Positions 51,594 to 59,529 are shown, counted from the first letter of the stretch. The stretch is DNA of 64,000 nt from Ignavibacteriales bacterium (GCA_016709765.1 JADJMD010000013.1:248001-312000); one strand, 5' to 3'. Notes: generated by a model not told the origin, from the sequence alone. Numbers and translations are program-made.

Positions 51594-51788
51594 ATGACTA
51601 TGTCATTAATAACATTAGTAATTGTTTTGGTGGTTGTCGGTGTAGTTCTCTGGCTAATCAACAGCTATATTCCTATGCAGGGTACGATAAAGAAGATACT
51701 GAATGCAGCAGTAGTTATTGTAGTTGTACTCTGGCTGCTAAGCGCTTTTGGAATTATTAACAATATGGATACCATTCGCATTGGATAA
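51594..51788 (+). CDS. Tiny membrane protein, Thivi_2564-like
   Basis: 64 aa (62 if the second ATG at 51600 is used; AGAAGGA serves either). Two hydrophobic helices flank YIPMQGTIKKILNAAVVIVV, with VVLWLLSAFGI near the end. This matches the small 'Thivi_2564 family' membrane proteins, which have no known function and tend to occur among stress genes. Its end (VVLWLLS) echoes the helix of the lmo0937-type protein at 44935. Confidence 0.75.
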   Translation: MTMSLITLVIVLVVVGVVLWLINSYIPMQGTIKKILNAAVVIVVVLWLLSAFGIINNMDTIRIG

Positions 51789-51965
51789 TAAATGCCGGTT
51801 TACTGAAAATGCTACTGATGAAGATGCTAAAACAATCTTAGAATAAAAATCACTAACTGCATCACTAGTAAACTTTGGGAAATGATTTTAAGTAACAAGG
51901 GTGAATTAATTAACAGTATTAAGTATGATCGATTTAGAAATAACTATAAGTGAAAGGAAATTACT

Positions 51966-52376
51966 ATGCAACGTAATATTATTAGTGCTAAAGGCTTTAT
52001 GATTGGATTTTTGGCAGGCGGTACAGTCGGAGCAATAATTGCTCTTTTAACAACGCCCAAAAGCGGTAAAGAACTTAGAGGAGATATAAAACATAAGTCT
52101 GAAGAATATTTTGATGATGCTGATAAATATTATTCAGAGACAAAAAGTAAAGCAAGTGAAATGTTTAATGAAGGTAAAAGAAAATATGCAATGATTATGA
52201 ATGATATAAAATCAAAACCTGGTGAAATTTTAAAAGATGCTGAACGAGCTTTTGATGATGCAAAAGAAAAAGAAATATTACACTCAGGAAAAGAAAAAAT
52301 TGAAACCGAAATAGAGAGTTTAAAATATTCATTTAAAACCGGAATCAATACTAACAATGAAGCTAAGAAATCCTAG
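51966..52376 (+). CDS. YtxH-domain protein
   Basis: 136 aa. The N-terminal glycine-rich membrane segment (GFMIGFLAGGTVGAIIALLTTPKSGKELRGD, in parts GFLAGGTVGAIIALL then TPKSGKELR) is the YtxH hallmark. The rest is a charged amphipathic helix (KSEEYFDDADKYY, KSKASEMFNEGKRKY). YtxH proteins are general-stress proteins in Bacillus with no known biochemical activity. It is 9 bp upstream of a DUF948-like gene, the same pairing as ytxH-ytxG in Bacillus. Confidence 0.85.
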   Translation: MQRNIISAKGFMIGFLAGGTVGAIIALLTTPKSGKELRGDIKHKSEEYFDDADKYYSETKSKASEMFNEGKRKYAMIMNDIKSKPGEILKDAERAFDDAKEKEILHSGKEKIETEIESLKYSFKTGINTNNEAKKS

Positions 52377-52385
52377 TTTACAAAA

Positions 52386-52793
52386 TTGAATATAATAGAA
52401 ATTTCAACAGTCATATTTCTTATATCAGCATCAGTCCTTTGTATTGCACTGATTTACTTTATTATTAAGATTGTCAGATCAGTGCATTCCATTAGTTTAG
52501 ATATCGAGTCATTATCATTTAAACTTAATCCGCTCATCGAATCGATTCTTATACTTTTAGAAAAAATTAATCACATTACTGATGAAGTTGAATCTCAGTT
52601 TCTTATGACCAAATCTATGGTTTGCGGTATTAGAAATCGTGTTGATAAAATTTTAATTACAGAAACAAGAATGCGTAATGGGATTGAAACTGCTGTAATG
52701 CCAATAGTAAAAAATATAAACGCGGTAGGTGTTGGAATTGGTTCGTTCTGGAAAAATTATAAACATAAGTCGATAAAAGAAGATATCGAATAG
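52386..52793 (+). CDS. DUF948-like (YtxG-type) membrane protein
   Basis: 135 aa with one N-terminal membrane helix (about 5-28) and a long helical coiled-coil-like body (SISLDIESLSFKLNPLIESI, KINHITDEVESQF). The start is TTG, 9 bp after the ytxH stop, without a clear ribosome-binding site; translation is probably coupled. The TM-plus-coil layout and pairing with YtxH support a DUF948 assignment. Confidence 0.72.
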   Translation: MNIIEISTVIFLISASVLCIALIYFIIKIVRSVHSISLDIESLSFKLNPLIESILILLEKINHITDEVESQFLMTKSMVCGIRNRVDKILITETRMRNGIETAVMPIVKNINAVGVGIGSFWKNYKHKSIKEDIE

Positions 52794-52809
52794 AGAAAGA
52801 AGAACTAAG

Positions 52810-52995
52810 ATGTCTAACTTAGTAATATATTTAATCGGTACAGTCTTTGTTGCCAGTGGTTTAGCCTGGGGAGCCAATGAAATGGGCGCTCCACCAATTT
52901 GGATTATAATAGGCATTATAATCGTACTTGGTATGGGAATTATGGCTGCTGTGTCAAAAACACGTCAGAAAGAAAGTTCTGATACCAATAATTGA
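52810..52995 (+). CDS. Small two-helix membrane protein
   Basis: 61 aa: helix (about 4-22, VIYLIGTVFVASGLAWGA), a short loop EMGAPP, a second helix (about 29-48, IWIIIGIIIVLGMGIMAAV) and a polar tail. It starts 16 bp after the DUF948-like gene (GAAAGAAG before the ATG), so it is the last gene of that run. Family not recognised. Confidence 0.7.
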   Translation: MSNLVIYLIGTVFVASGLAWGANEMGAPPIWIIIGIIIVLGMGIMAAVSKTRQKESSDTNN

Positions 52996-53062
52996 AAGCG
53001 AATATTTTATTTGTATTCACAATGCAATAATACGATAACTATTTTTCATTACTTCCCTACCC

Positions 53063-53126
53063 AAAAGATGTAGTTCCTTTTTCATCCTTTTGCACGATTG
53101 AACTGACTTATTTCTCTACATAATTT
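53063..53126 (+). promoter_or_regulatory. Box promoter 6 (upstream of 7-codon ORF and dodecin)
   Basis: AAAAGATG then core TAGTTCCTTTTTCATCC at 53071-53087, 9 bp, A, -35 TTGAAC (53098-53103), 17 bp, -10 TAATTT (53121-53126). Start near 53133. This copy is closest to the overall consensus. Confidence 0.82.
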
Positions 53127-53159
53127 CTCATCAAAATTAAAATAGGACGGAGGATAAAT

Positions 53160-53183
53160 ATGTTCGTAAAAAGGTTAGTTTAA
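53160..53183 (+). CDS. 7-codon ORF with strong ribosome-binding site (possible leader peptide)
   Basis: GGACGGAGG sits 6 nt before an ATG that opens a frame of only seven codons (MFVKRLV, stop TAA). It lies 27 nt after the predicted start of box promoter 6 and about 100 bp before dodecin. The ribosome-binding site is the best in the area, so the ORF is probably translated. It may be a leader peptide or the stump of a deleted small gene. Confidence 0.4.
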   Translation: MFVKRLV

Positions 53184-53285
53184 AATATAGATGAATTTAT
53201 AGGTTCTATTAAAGATTGCACACAATATAATGTAAAGTAAAATTGATATTTGTTTAATAATTAATTTCACAAAAAAGGAGTAGTT

Positions 53286-53504
53286 ATGAATACCCACATA
53301 GATGAAGGCGCAGTAAAGATAATTGAGATAATTGGTATTTCTTCAAAAAGTTTTGACGATGCTATTGCTCAAGCATTAGATAAAGCTTCAAAAACTGTAA
53401 AAGGAATTACTGGGTTTGAAGTAGTAAAACAACTTGCAAGCGTAGAAGGCGGTAAGATAAAACATTATAAAGTTAATCTTAAACTTGCTTTTCCGGTTGT
53501 TTAA
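53286..53504 (+). CDS. Dodecin family protein
   Basis: 72 aa, the normal dodecin length (about 65-75). It has the beta-alpha-beta-beta pattern VKIIEIIGISSKSFDDAIAQ, then ALDKASKTVKGITGFEV and HYKVNLKLAFPV. Dodecins assemble into hollow dodecamers that store flavin or CoA and buffer free flavin under stress. The usual flavin-stacking Trp is not present in this sequence, so ligand type is uncertain. AAAGGAG lies before the ATG. It is in the box promoter 6 unit. Confidence 0.88.
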   Translation: MNTHIDEGAVKIIEIIGISSKSFDDAIAQALDKASKTVKGITGFEVVKQLASVEGGKIKHYKVNLKLAFPVV

Positions 53505-53574
53505 AATGGAAGTATGCAATTATGTGTTTACAATTTAATTATTTTTTTGTTTTATCATTCTTACAGGAGGTGTT

Positions 53575-54114
53575 ATGAAACTCTCAATTCATTATCTAAT
53601 AATTATTTTTCTATTACCATTAACACCAATATTAGCTCAAAGTGGTAATACCTATGTAGGTGTCGAATCCTGTACTATGTGCCACAAATCTGAAAAGCAA
53701 GGTAGCCAGCTTTCAATTTGGCAAAAAAGTGCTCATTCAAAAGCATTTGAAACTTTGAAAACGGATACGGCTAATCAGATTGCAAAAGCAAAAGGCTTCT
53801 TAAAACCAGCAGCTGAAACCTGGGAATGTTTAAAATGCCATGTAACCGGTTATAATCTTGATGCAACAATGTTAGGTAAGAAATTTAAAGTTGAAGATGG
53901 CGTTCAATGTGAGACTTGCCATGGAGCCGGATCAGCTTATAAAGATATGAAGGTAATGAAGGATAAAATTTTAGCAGTAGAAAAAGGTTTAATTGTACAT
54001 GATAAACTTGAAGAATTTTGTATAAGTTGTCATAATAATGAAAGTCCGACTTTCGTAAAGATAGATGCTAATGAAGCCTGGAATAAAATAAAACACAGTA
54101 TTCCAAAAGAATAA
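53575..54114 (+). CDS. Secreted tetraheme cytochrome c (c554-like)
   Basis: 179 aa. A signal peptide (about 1-21, ending ILAQ) precedes four CxxCH heme sites: CTMCH, CLKCH, CETCH and CISCH. The spacing and the GVESCTMCHKSEKQGSQLSI opening, followed by WQKSAHSKAF, resemble the cytochrome c554/c-prime multiheme family. Exported and periplasmic; probably an electron carrier, with the donor and acceptor not visible here. AGGAGG lies before the ATG. It lies 70 bp after dodecin and may share box promoter 6. Confidence 0.87.
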   Translation: MKLSIHYLIIIFLLPLTPILAQSGNTYVGVESCTMCHKSEKQGSQLSIWQKSAHSKAFETLKTDTANQIAKAKGFLKPAAETWECLKCHVTGYNLDATMLGKKFKVEDGVQCETCHGAGSAYKDMKVMKDKILAVEKGLIVHDKLEEFCISCHNNESPTFVKIDANEAWNKIKHSIPKE

Positions 54115-54485
54115 AAGTGATTTTATAAAACTTAATTAATCTTAAAGCCCGATATATAAATGTCGGGGTTGGTAATTAATTCAAATCCTGTTGCACGCTA
54201 TTAACTTAGTATTTCGTTATTCTACAATATCAAATCACGATGCATTAAAAGAAGGCTACCTGAATAATGTTCACATATGAATCTTTATGAACCAAAGTCA
54301 AGATCGGATTTTACTGCTCTTAATTAATTGTCTTCATACTCTAAGAAAATTCACTATCATTTTCTTCCCATCCCATCATCTAAAAGATGTAGTTCCTTTT
54401 TCATCCTCTTGGGCTATTACAAATCCACAGTTAATTAAATACGTTTTAACGGGCTAAATTTCTCAACTTAATAAAAGGAACTACG
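54115..54485. other. 371-bp intergenic region with a hairpin and box promoter 7
   Basis: No gene was found. CCCGATAT / ATGTCGGG (54148-54167) forms an 8-bp stem with one G-T pair shortly after the cytochrome stop; the following sequence is only moderately T-rich, so it is a weak terminator candidate. Box promoter 7 is at the right end. Confidence 0.5.
54382..54445 (+). promoter_or_regulatory. Box promoter 7
   Basis: AAAAGATG then core TAGTTCCTTTTTCATCC at 54390-54406, 9 bp, A, -35 TTACAA (54417-54422), 17 bp, -10 TACGTT (54440-54445). Start near 54452, about 34 bp before the ATG at 54486. Confidence 0.78.
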
Positions 54486-54917
54486 ATGAAAACAATTATG
54501 GCTCTTGTATCAATCTTATTATTATTTGTTCTTGTTATCCCCGCAAATGCAGGTGGAAAAGAAGAATTACAAAAACATTTTAAAAATGTTGCAAACAAAG
54601 TAAAAGTAACTGAGAATGTAATCGAGAAGCGTGAAATCTTAAACGAATCATTTCAGAAAATGTCTAAAGCGCTAAACACGCTTGAAAGCACTGGTATGAT
54701 TTCAGATAAAGATCAAGTTGGTATTGATGGCTTAAAAGCTACAATGAAGGAAAACCAGGATGAGCTTGCCGGTGCTAATGGCTTTGAACGAGTATCAGAT
54801 GACCAGCTAAACAATTATTCTGATTATGTAGTTCAGAACTTAGAACAAGCAGAAATGTTGACTATTAGTCTCGTAACTTTGTTGTTGATAATAATTTTAG
54901 TTGTGCTTTTAGTATAA
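54486..54917 (+). CDS. Secreted or membrane-anchored helical protein
   Basis: 143 aa with a signal peptide (about 1-22, IPANAGG), a charged helical middle (KEELQKHFKNVANKVKVTEN, ERVSDDQLNNYSDY) and a very hydrophobic C-terminal helix (about 123-143, ISLVTLLLIIILVVLLV) that reaches the end. It would be anchored with its body in the periplasm. The family is not recognised; the layout is somewhat like PA2779-type proteins. AAAAGGA precedes the ATG. It is 33 bp upstream of the protease-like lipoprotein gene and behind box promoter 7. Confidence 0.65.
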   Translation: MKTIMALVSILLLFVLVIPANAGGKEELQKHFKNVANKVKVTENVIEKREILNESFQKMSKALNTLESTGMISDKDQVGIDGLKATMKENQDELAGANGFERVSDDQLNNYSDYVVQNLEQAEMLTISLVTLLLIIILVVLLV

Positions 54918-54950
54918 AAATATTTCTATAGAAGATAATTCAGATTTCTT

Positions 54951-56069
54951 ATGCAGATATCAAACAACAGATTTGTAAACAATAGAAATTACTTATTACT
55001 TTTTGTGAGCATTGGATATACAATGTTCACTTTAATTTTATCTTCGTGCAGTGCTAATATTCAAGTATTGGAAGAATCTCATAGTGCACTAGATAGTTTA
55101 TTGGAAACCAAATACTCAATCATTTTCATCATTCATGGAAATGGTGATTATTTATATCACGATAATAACAATAACAAGTATGAAGCAGATGAAGAAACAT
55201 TAGCTGAAGCTATTCGAATTGCTAAGAAAAATTCTTATGCTGAAGTATTTATATTTCATCAAAAACCGTGTCAGAGCTTCTTATTCTTTTTTCCACTTAA
55301 AGATGGTGAGTTTTATTACTATCGAAACGGACAACTCATTGTAAATGAATTGTATTGGCGCGATCAGGAAAAATCTAACTTAAATTTTGAAGTGGATGCA
55401 TACCACCGTTTCAGCAAAGCAAATCAAAGCAATTTGATAAAAATGTTTTTATACTTTGGACATGAAATTCCTGAATTCGGCGGTGTAGGTTATGATGAAT
55501 CATATTCCGATAGGACTTTTACAATCGCTGATCTAACAAAAGGATTAAACGACTTTACGTCAGATTCTTCAAAATTCGATCTTACAATTCTTGCTGCTTG
55601 CTTTGGAGGAACTCCTTACACAATCAATAAACTTGGGAAATATTCTCGAACAATTATAGCTTCACCAGAGAACCTACACTTATCTTATTTCGATCTTCAT
55701 TCGTTTGAGCAACTGGATATTAATTTGAATGATGGAGATGTTCAATCCTTTGCAAATAAAATTGCTCAACAATCATTTGAAAAATTCACAAATAATCTTC
55801 AGACTGAAGTTAGTGTTGTTGTTTATAATGTTGAGAAGGTACAGAATTATTTGAACTCAGTCCAAAAGGATTATGATACAACTTTGAGTCGTCTGAATAC
55901 AATGACTCTCATAGATCAATTAAGGGTTGATCATTGTGATTGTGCGGACATTCCTTCTTACAAAACATCAACAATAAATAATGGAGTAGATGTTTATTAT
56001 CGATCAGCTCGTTTTGGACGATCAAAAAACAAAATTAATCATTCAGGCTGGGAATGTTGGAAGTACTAA
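54951..56069 (+). CDS. Lipoprotein resembling clan CD (clostripain-like) cysteine peptidases
   Basis: 372 aa. The N-terminal hydrophobic stretch ends in a lipobox-like LSSC (Cys33). The core carries a His in FGHEIPEFGGVGYDES (His171), then TIADLTKGLNDF, then a hydrophobic strand ending AACFGG (Cys217), about 46 residues apart. This order and spacing is that of the His and Cys of clostripain/caspase-fold peptidases (HGxGW...GVxYD...DACxMG). An earlier HGNGDY (62-67) is a second His-Gly. Catalysis is an inference from the motif; the substrate is unknown. It probably shares a transcript with the preceding gene under box promoter 7. A Cys-rich C-terminus (HCDCAD, GWECW) is noted. Confidence 0.6.
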   Translation: MQISNNRFVNNRNYLLLFVSIGYTMFTLILSSCSANIQVLEESHSALDSLLETKYSIIFIIHGNGDYLYHDNNNNKYEADEETLAEAIRIAKKNSYAEVFIFHQKPCQSFLFFFPLKDGEFYYYRNGQLIVNELYWRDQEKSNLNFEVDAYHRFSKANQSNLIKMFLYFGHEIPEFGGVGYDESYSDRTFTIADLTKGLNDFTSDSSKFDLTILAACFGGTPYTINKLGKYSRTIIASPENLHLSYFDLHSFEQLDINLNDGDVQSFANKIAQQSFEKFTNNLQTEVSVVVYNVEKVQNYLNSVQKDYDTTLSRLNTMTLIDQLRVDHCDCADIPSYKTSTINNGVDVYYRSARFGRSKNKINHSGWECWKY

Positions 56070-56107
56070 TTACTATCCATTTTAGTGATTGATAAACAGT
56101 ATACACC

Positions 56108-56171
56108 AAAAGATGTAGTTCCTTTTTCATTCCTTTGCCCGATTGTACTACCCATTATTACTTCATATCAT
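56108..56171 (+). promoter_or_regulatory. Box promoter 8
   Basis: AAAAGATG then core TAGTTCCTTTTTCATTC at 56116-56132 (one change from consensus), 9 bp, A, -35 TTGTAC (56143-56148), 17 bp, -10 TATCAT (56166-56171). Start near 56178, supporting translation from 56234. Confidence 0.8.
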
Positions 56172-56233
56172 ATTGTAGTTAATCTGTAATGGATTACGGA
56201 AAATTTTTTAAACAAAAATTGCAAAGGATAAAT

Positions 56234-56659
56234 ATGAAAAACAAACTTTTCTTATTAGCAGGTATTCTGTTAATTGTAGGTTTATCATTTACCGGTTGTA
56301 ATAATCGGGAAAATGCTAAGGACGATGTTGAACAAGCGAATCAGGATATGATTGATGCACAGGTTCAATTTGAAAAAGACTGGCAGCAATTCAAAAGCGA
56401 TGCTGAAGTAAGAATTAATGATAATCAGCAAAAAATTGATGATTTTAAAATTGCCATGAAAACAACCAGCACAAAATTTAAAGCTAAATATGAAAATGAA
56501 GTGCTGACGTTAGAACAAAAAAATATCGAGCTAAAGAAAAAATTAAATGACTTTAAGTATGAAAGAAAAGAAAATTGGGAAGAATTTAAAAAAGCATTTA
56601 ATAATGACATGGATTTTCTCGGAAATTCGCTGAACGATATTTTTTCAAAGAAGGATTAA
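56234..56659 (+). CDS. Small coiled-coil lipoprotein
   Basis: 141 aa from the favoured ATG at 56234 (AAAGGATAA upstream). That start opens a lipoprotein signal peptide, KNKLFLLAGILLIVGLSFTGC, with lipobox FTGC at about 19-22; an upstream in-frame ATG (56189) would displace it. The mature part is a charged coiled coil (DDVEQANQDMIDAQVQFEKD, KFKAKYENEVLTLEQKNIEL). It is likely an envelope-tethered structural protein. The family is not recognised. First gene after box promoter 8. Confidence 0.78.
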   Translation: MKNKLFLLAGILLIVGLSFTGCNNRENAKDDVEQANQDMIDAQVQFEKDWQQFKSDAEVRINDNQQKIDDFKIAMKTTSTKFKAKYENEVLTLEQKNIELKKKLNDFKYERKENWEEFKKAFNNDMDFLGNSLNDIFSKKD

Positions 56660-56686
56660 TTTAATTTAATTTTTATACAGATAAAT

Positions 56687-56944
56687 ATGGCAAATGAAGA
56701 ACTTATATCAGATGTTGATCGATTTATAATACTAGATATATTAAACACTTTAAGCGAAACTGAATTTGTCAGAACTTGTCCCTGTGTTCAGATTGTAGAT
56801 TCATTAAATGAAATGTCTTACCAAGATATAGATGCGATCAAGAGTCGAGTAGGAAATGATTTGAAGTTAGAAGAAAAAAGAAATCATCTATTTACAATTA
56901 CTATTAATGTTGAAACGGATTATAAAACTCGGTTGTTCAGGTAA
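56687..56944 (+). CDS. Hypothetical small protein
   Basis: 85 aa, no signal peptide or membrane helix, mixed helical (ISDVDRFIILDILNTLSETE, EMSYQDIDAIKSRVGNDLKL). It has two nearby cysteines (TCPC). It lies 27 bp after the lipoprotein gene on the same strand. I do not recognise the family; codon use is like its neighbours. Confidence 0.6.
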   Translation: MANEELISDVDRFIILDILNTLSETEFVRTCPCVQIVDSLNEMSYQDIDAIKSRVGNDLKLEEKRNHLFTITINVETDYKTRLFR

Positions 56945-57019
56945 ATAATAGATGAGGCAACATCTTGTACGTTAAACATATAACTATTTGCCTGAACATC
57001 CTGATCGAAAGATTATAGT

Positions 57020-57631
57020 ATGGATTATATTTTTTTTCTTAAAGGGATAGGTATTGGTTTTGCAATGGCGGTACCGGTTGGTCCAATAGGAATATTGTGC
57101 ATTCGTAAAACGCTTACCGAAGGCAGGCTGAGCGGATTTGTAATCGGTCTTGGAGCCGCAACTGCTGATTTGTTTTACGCCAGTGTTGCTGCATTTGGAC
57201 TAACATTTATATCTGATATACTCGTTAGTGAAAAGTTATGGATACGATTGGTCGGAGGTGCGCTTCTTTTATTCCTTGGTATAAAGATATTTCGCGCACT
57301 TCCTGCCGATCCCAAAATTAAAATCAATGATGGAGGAATTTTAAGGTCATATCTTACTACCGTTTTTTTAACTCTTACAAATCCATTAACCATTTTTGCT
57401 TTTCTAGCAGTATTTGCTGCACTCGGTTTGGATAGCGAACTTAGATTTTTTTCTGCAACTGTTCTTGCCGTTGGCGTATTTATCGGTTCCTGTTTATGGT
57501 TCCTTTTACTTGGTTCAGTTACTTTACTTTTTAGAAATAAATTAGATATAGTCGGACTGCGATGGGTAAATAAAATTGCAGGAATCTTAATAATCATTTC
57601 CGCACTAATTGCTTTCGGAAGTTTGCTATGA
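57020..57631 (+). CDS. LysE family translocator
   Basis: 203 aa with about six membrane helices. The family opening is clear: FFLKGIGIGFAMAVPVGPIG, then IRKTLTEGRLSGFVIGLGAA, and a central FLTLTNPLTIFAFLAVFAAL. LysE/RhtB proteins export amino acids or related small molecules; the substrate is not deducible. It is 29 bp upstream of the MarC-type gene, so an operon of two exporters is likely. Confidence 0.9.
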   Translation: MDYIFFLKGIGIGFAMAVPVGPIGILCIRKTLTEGRLSGFVIGLGAATADLFYASVAAFGLTFISDILVSEKLWIRLVGGALLLFLGIKIFRALPADPKIKINDGGILRSYLTTVFLTLTNPLTIFAFLAVFAALGLDSELRFFSATVLAVGVFIGSCLWFLLLGSVTLLFRNKLDIVGLRWVNKIAGILIIISALIAFGSLL

Positions 57632-57660
57632 AAATGTTTTTAAACATAAAATAATATAAA

Positions 57661-58332
57661 ATGAATAATATAACCGGTTTCTTGTCATCTGTTTTAGTTA
57701 CTCTTATAACATTGCTTCCTATAGTCAATCCGTTAAGCACCGCGATTCTATTACTTGGTATAAGTGAACATCTAAGCAAGAAGGAACTTAACCGCCAGAT
57801 TATATTAGCATGTATTTATATGACAGGTATTTTAGTTGTTTTTTTGCTGGCTGGCCATTTTATAATGATTTTCTTTGGCATCTCTATTCCGGGCATTCGT
57901 ATAGCAGGAGGAATGGTAATTGGATTTCTTGGATTCAGGATGTTGTTTCCCGGTGAACCAAAAATTTCAAAAGTTGAAAAACAAGAGGCGATTGAAAAAA
58001 GTAACATTTCATTTAGTCCACTTGCAATGCCGAGCTTAGCCGGACCTGGTGCAATTGCAACAGTTATTACAATATCATCATCGATTGATGGACGACACGG
58101 TTATGATAAAGCATTTGCATTCGGAGGTGTAATTCTTGCAATTTTTATTACTGCAATTATTGCATGGTTAGTTCTTAGAAGCGCCGGTTTTGTTAGCAGA
58201 ATTCTTGGTGTAAACGGAATTGATAATCTTTCAAGAATAATGGGTTTTCTTCTGATCTGTATTGCTGTTCAATTTGCGATTCTAGGTGTGCAGGACTTGA
58301 TATCAGATTCAGGTTTATGGCAGAAATTATAA
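57661..58332 (+). CDS. MarC family membrane protein
   Basis: 223 aa with six predicted helices. Family features: LLPIVNPLSTAILLLGISEH near the start, GIRIAGGMVIGFLGFRML in the middle and PLAMPSLAGPGAIATVITIS before helix 4. MarC (NAAT) proteins were once linked to multiple antibiotic resistance, but the function is not established. It lies directly downstream of the LysE-type gene. A gap of about 180 bp with box promoter 9 follows. Confidence 0.9.
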   Translation: MNNITGFLSSVLVTLITLLPIVNPLSTAILLLGISEHLSKKELNRQIILACIYMTGILVVFLLAGHFIMIFFGISIPGIRIAGGMVIGFLGFRMLFPGEPKISKVEKQEAIEKSNISFSPLAMPSLAGPGAIATVITISSSIDGRHGYDKAFAFGGVILAIFITAIIAWLVLRSAGFVSRILGVNGIDNLSRIMGFLLICIAVQFAILGVQDLISDSGLWQKL

Positions 58333-58425
58333 AGACAAATTCATGGTTACTTCCATTCTATAGTTATGAACAATAAAATCTTTCTGACATATAGAATTAA
58401 TTTAATTTAGATTTATTACTCTAAA

Positions 58426-58489
58426 CAAAGACTTAATCCTTTTATCATCCCTTTGCTTCATTGTTATGATCACTTAATAGATGCATCTT
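58426..58489 (+). promoter_or_regulatory. Box promoter 9
   Basis: Core TTAATCCTTTTATCATCC region, aligned core TAATCC variant at 58434-58450, 9 bp (CTTTGCTTC), A, -35 TTGTTA (58461-58466), then -10-like CATCTT (17 bp) or GCATCT (16 bp). The -10 is weak. It precedes two tiny genes. Confidence 0.65.
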
Positions 58490-58510
58490 GTCAGTGTAAA
58501 GGAGCATATT

Positions 58511-58627
58511 ATGCGAAAAGGAAATAAGAAAAAAACCGAAATATTAGTTTCACTTAGTGCACTGCTATTTGGGGTTGCTGTTTTTTTTGGCATAGTTGAG
58601 GTTTTATCTGAAATGATGGTTCATTAA
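58511..58627 (+). CDS. Tiny single-helix membrane protein (38 aa)
   Basis: A basic N-terminus (MRKGNKKKTE) followed by one hydrophobic helix (ILVSLSALLFGVAVFFGIVE) and a short tail ending MMVH. AAAGGAG lies before the ATG with good spacing, and it is first after box promoter 9. It is too small for family assignment. Confidence 0.65.
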   Translation: MRKGNKKKTEILVSLSALLFGVAVFFGIVEVLSEMMVH

Positions 58628-58650
58628 TCTTTTTAAGATAGAGGTAAGTC

Positions 58651-58773
58651 ATGATTTTCATTCAATTACTAATTGGTACGATTATCTTTTACACAGTTTA
58701 CAGATTGCTGAGAAGCAAGATTAAATCTTTTAAGGAAAGAAAAGAACTGGATAGTTTGTTTCTAAAATCATAA
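58651..58773 (+). CDS. Tiny single-helix membrane protein (40 aa)
   Basis: An N-terminal helix (MIFIQLLIGTIIFYTVYRLL) followed by a basic amphipathic tail (RSKIKSFKERKEL). AGAGGTAAG precedes the ATG. It is 23 bp after the 38-aa gene, probably the same transcript. Function unknown. Confidence 0.6.
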   Translation: MIFIQLLIGTIIFYTVYRLLRSKIKSFKERKELDSLFLKS

Positions 58774-58835
58774 ATGGCTCGTTGATCATAATTTGATATA
58801 CATACGAACAATGAATTCAAGATGAAAGAGAAAAA

Positions 58836-59255
58836 ATGTTAAGTACGATTGCAAAGGTTACAATTAGAAGAGTATTATCTGGATATAAGAAATTATTAGT
58901 CACATTATTAATTTCGGCAATAAGTTTCCCGGTATCAGCTCAATTGTTATCGCCTTCAAAAATACTATTGACTTTTTCTGAGCCAATGTCCAGAGAAAAT
59001 ATTTTCGATCCGGCTAATTACGCAGTAACCGCTAACAATAACATTTCCGTAGAAGTAATTAAAGTTGGAATAGTGGAAGGTGATTCTGCTGTCGTTTTAT
59101 TTTTTGACAAAAAAGATGAATGGATAAGTTTTCATATAATCGTACATAATCTTAAAGATAGAGCAGGCAATTTGATAAATACTGATAAAAATGAAGCTGA
59201 GGTTAATAATAATTTAATGAAAATTGTTCCAGTTACTTACTTAGATAATAAATGA
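58836..59255 (+). CDS. Secreted Ig-like (SbsA/Big_5-type) domain protein
   Basis: 139 aa. After a basic start comes a signal-like segment (LLVTLLISAISFPVSAQ, about 20-36), then a single Ig-like domain with the SbsA/Big_5 pattern: ILLTFSEPMSRENIFDPANY, VVLFFDKKD and IIVHNLKDRAGN. These domains usually decorate larger secreted proteins; a free-standing copy is less usual. GAAAGAG lies before the ATG. There is no box directly upstream. Confidence 0.65.
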   Translation: MLSTIAKVTIRRVLSGYKKLLVTLLISAISFPVSAQLLSPSKILLTFSEPMSRENIFDPANYAVTANNNISVEVIKVGIVEGDSAVVLFFDKKDEWISFHIIVHNLKDRAGNLINTDKNEAEVNNNLMKIVPVTYLDNK

Positions 59256-59296
59256 CAAATTGCATACTAAATCAAAATAAAGGAATTAGATAATCT

Positions 59297-59377
59297 ATGT
59301 CTGTAATCGTCTGTATCAGTTTGCTGTCTTTATGGTTACTAGGATTTTCCACACCCTTTACAATTATAGATTTATAG
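59297..59377 (+). CDS. Very short hydrophobic ORF, possibly a decayed lmo0937-type gene
   Basis: 26 codons (MSVIVCISLLSLWLLGFSTP, then FTIIDL). The LWLLG stretch matches the lmo0937-type protein at 44935. After the stop, the +1 frame continues IEVLLLVAF, which resembles the HILLVIAV part of that protein. AAAGGAATTAG lies upstream. I read it as either a tiny gene or a frameshifted relic. Confidence 0.35.
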   Translation: MSVIVCISLLSLWLLGFSTPFTIIDL

Positions 59378-59529
59378 AAGTTCTTTTGCTAGTTGCATTT
59401 TAAAAATTTGTCATTAAAAAAAATAATATTTTAGAATTCTTGAAAATGGGGTAAACAAAAAATTGCAAGTACCGACTTTAGATAAAATTAATTTATCTTA
59501 ATAAACACACAATCAGCCTGATTCATTTC

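Noticed and set aside
57175..57597. 140-aa minus-strand ORF
   Set aside because: Complete antisense shadow of the LysE-family gene, with no signal or domain of its own.
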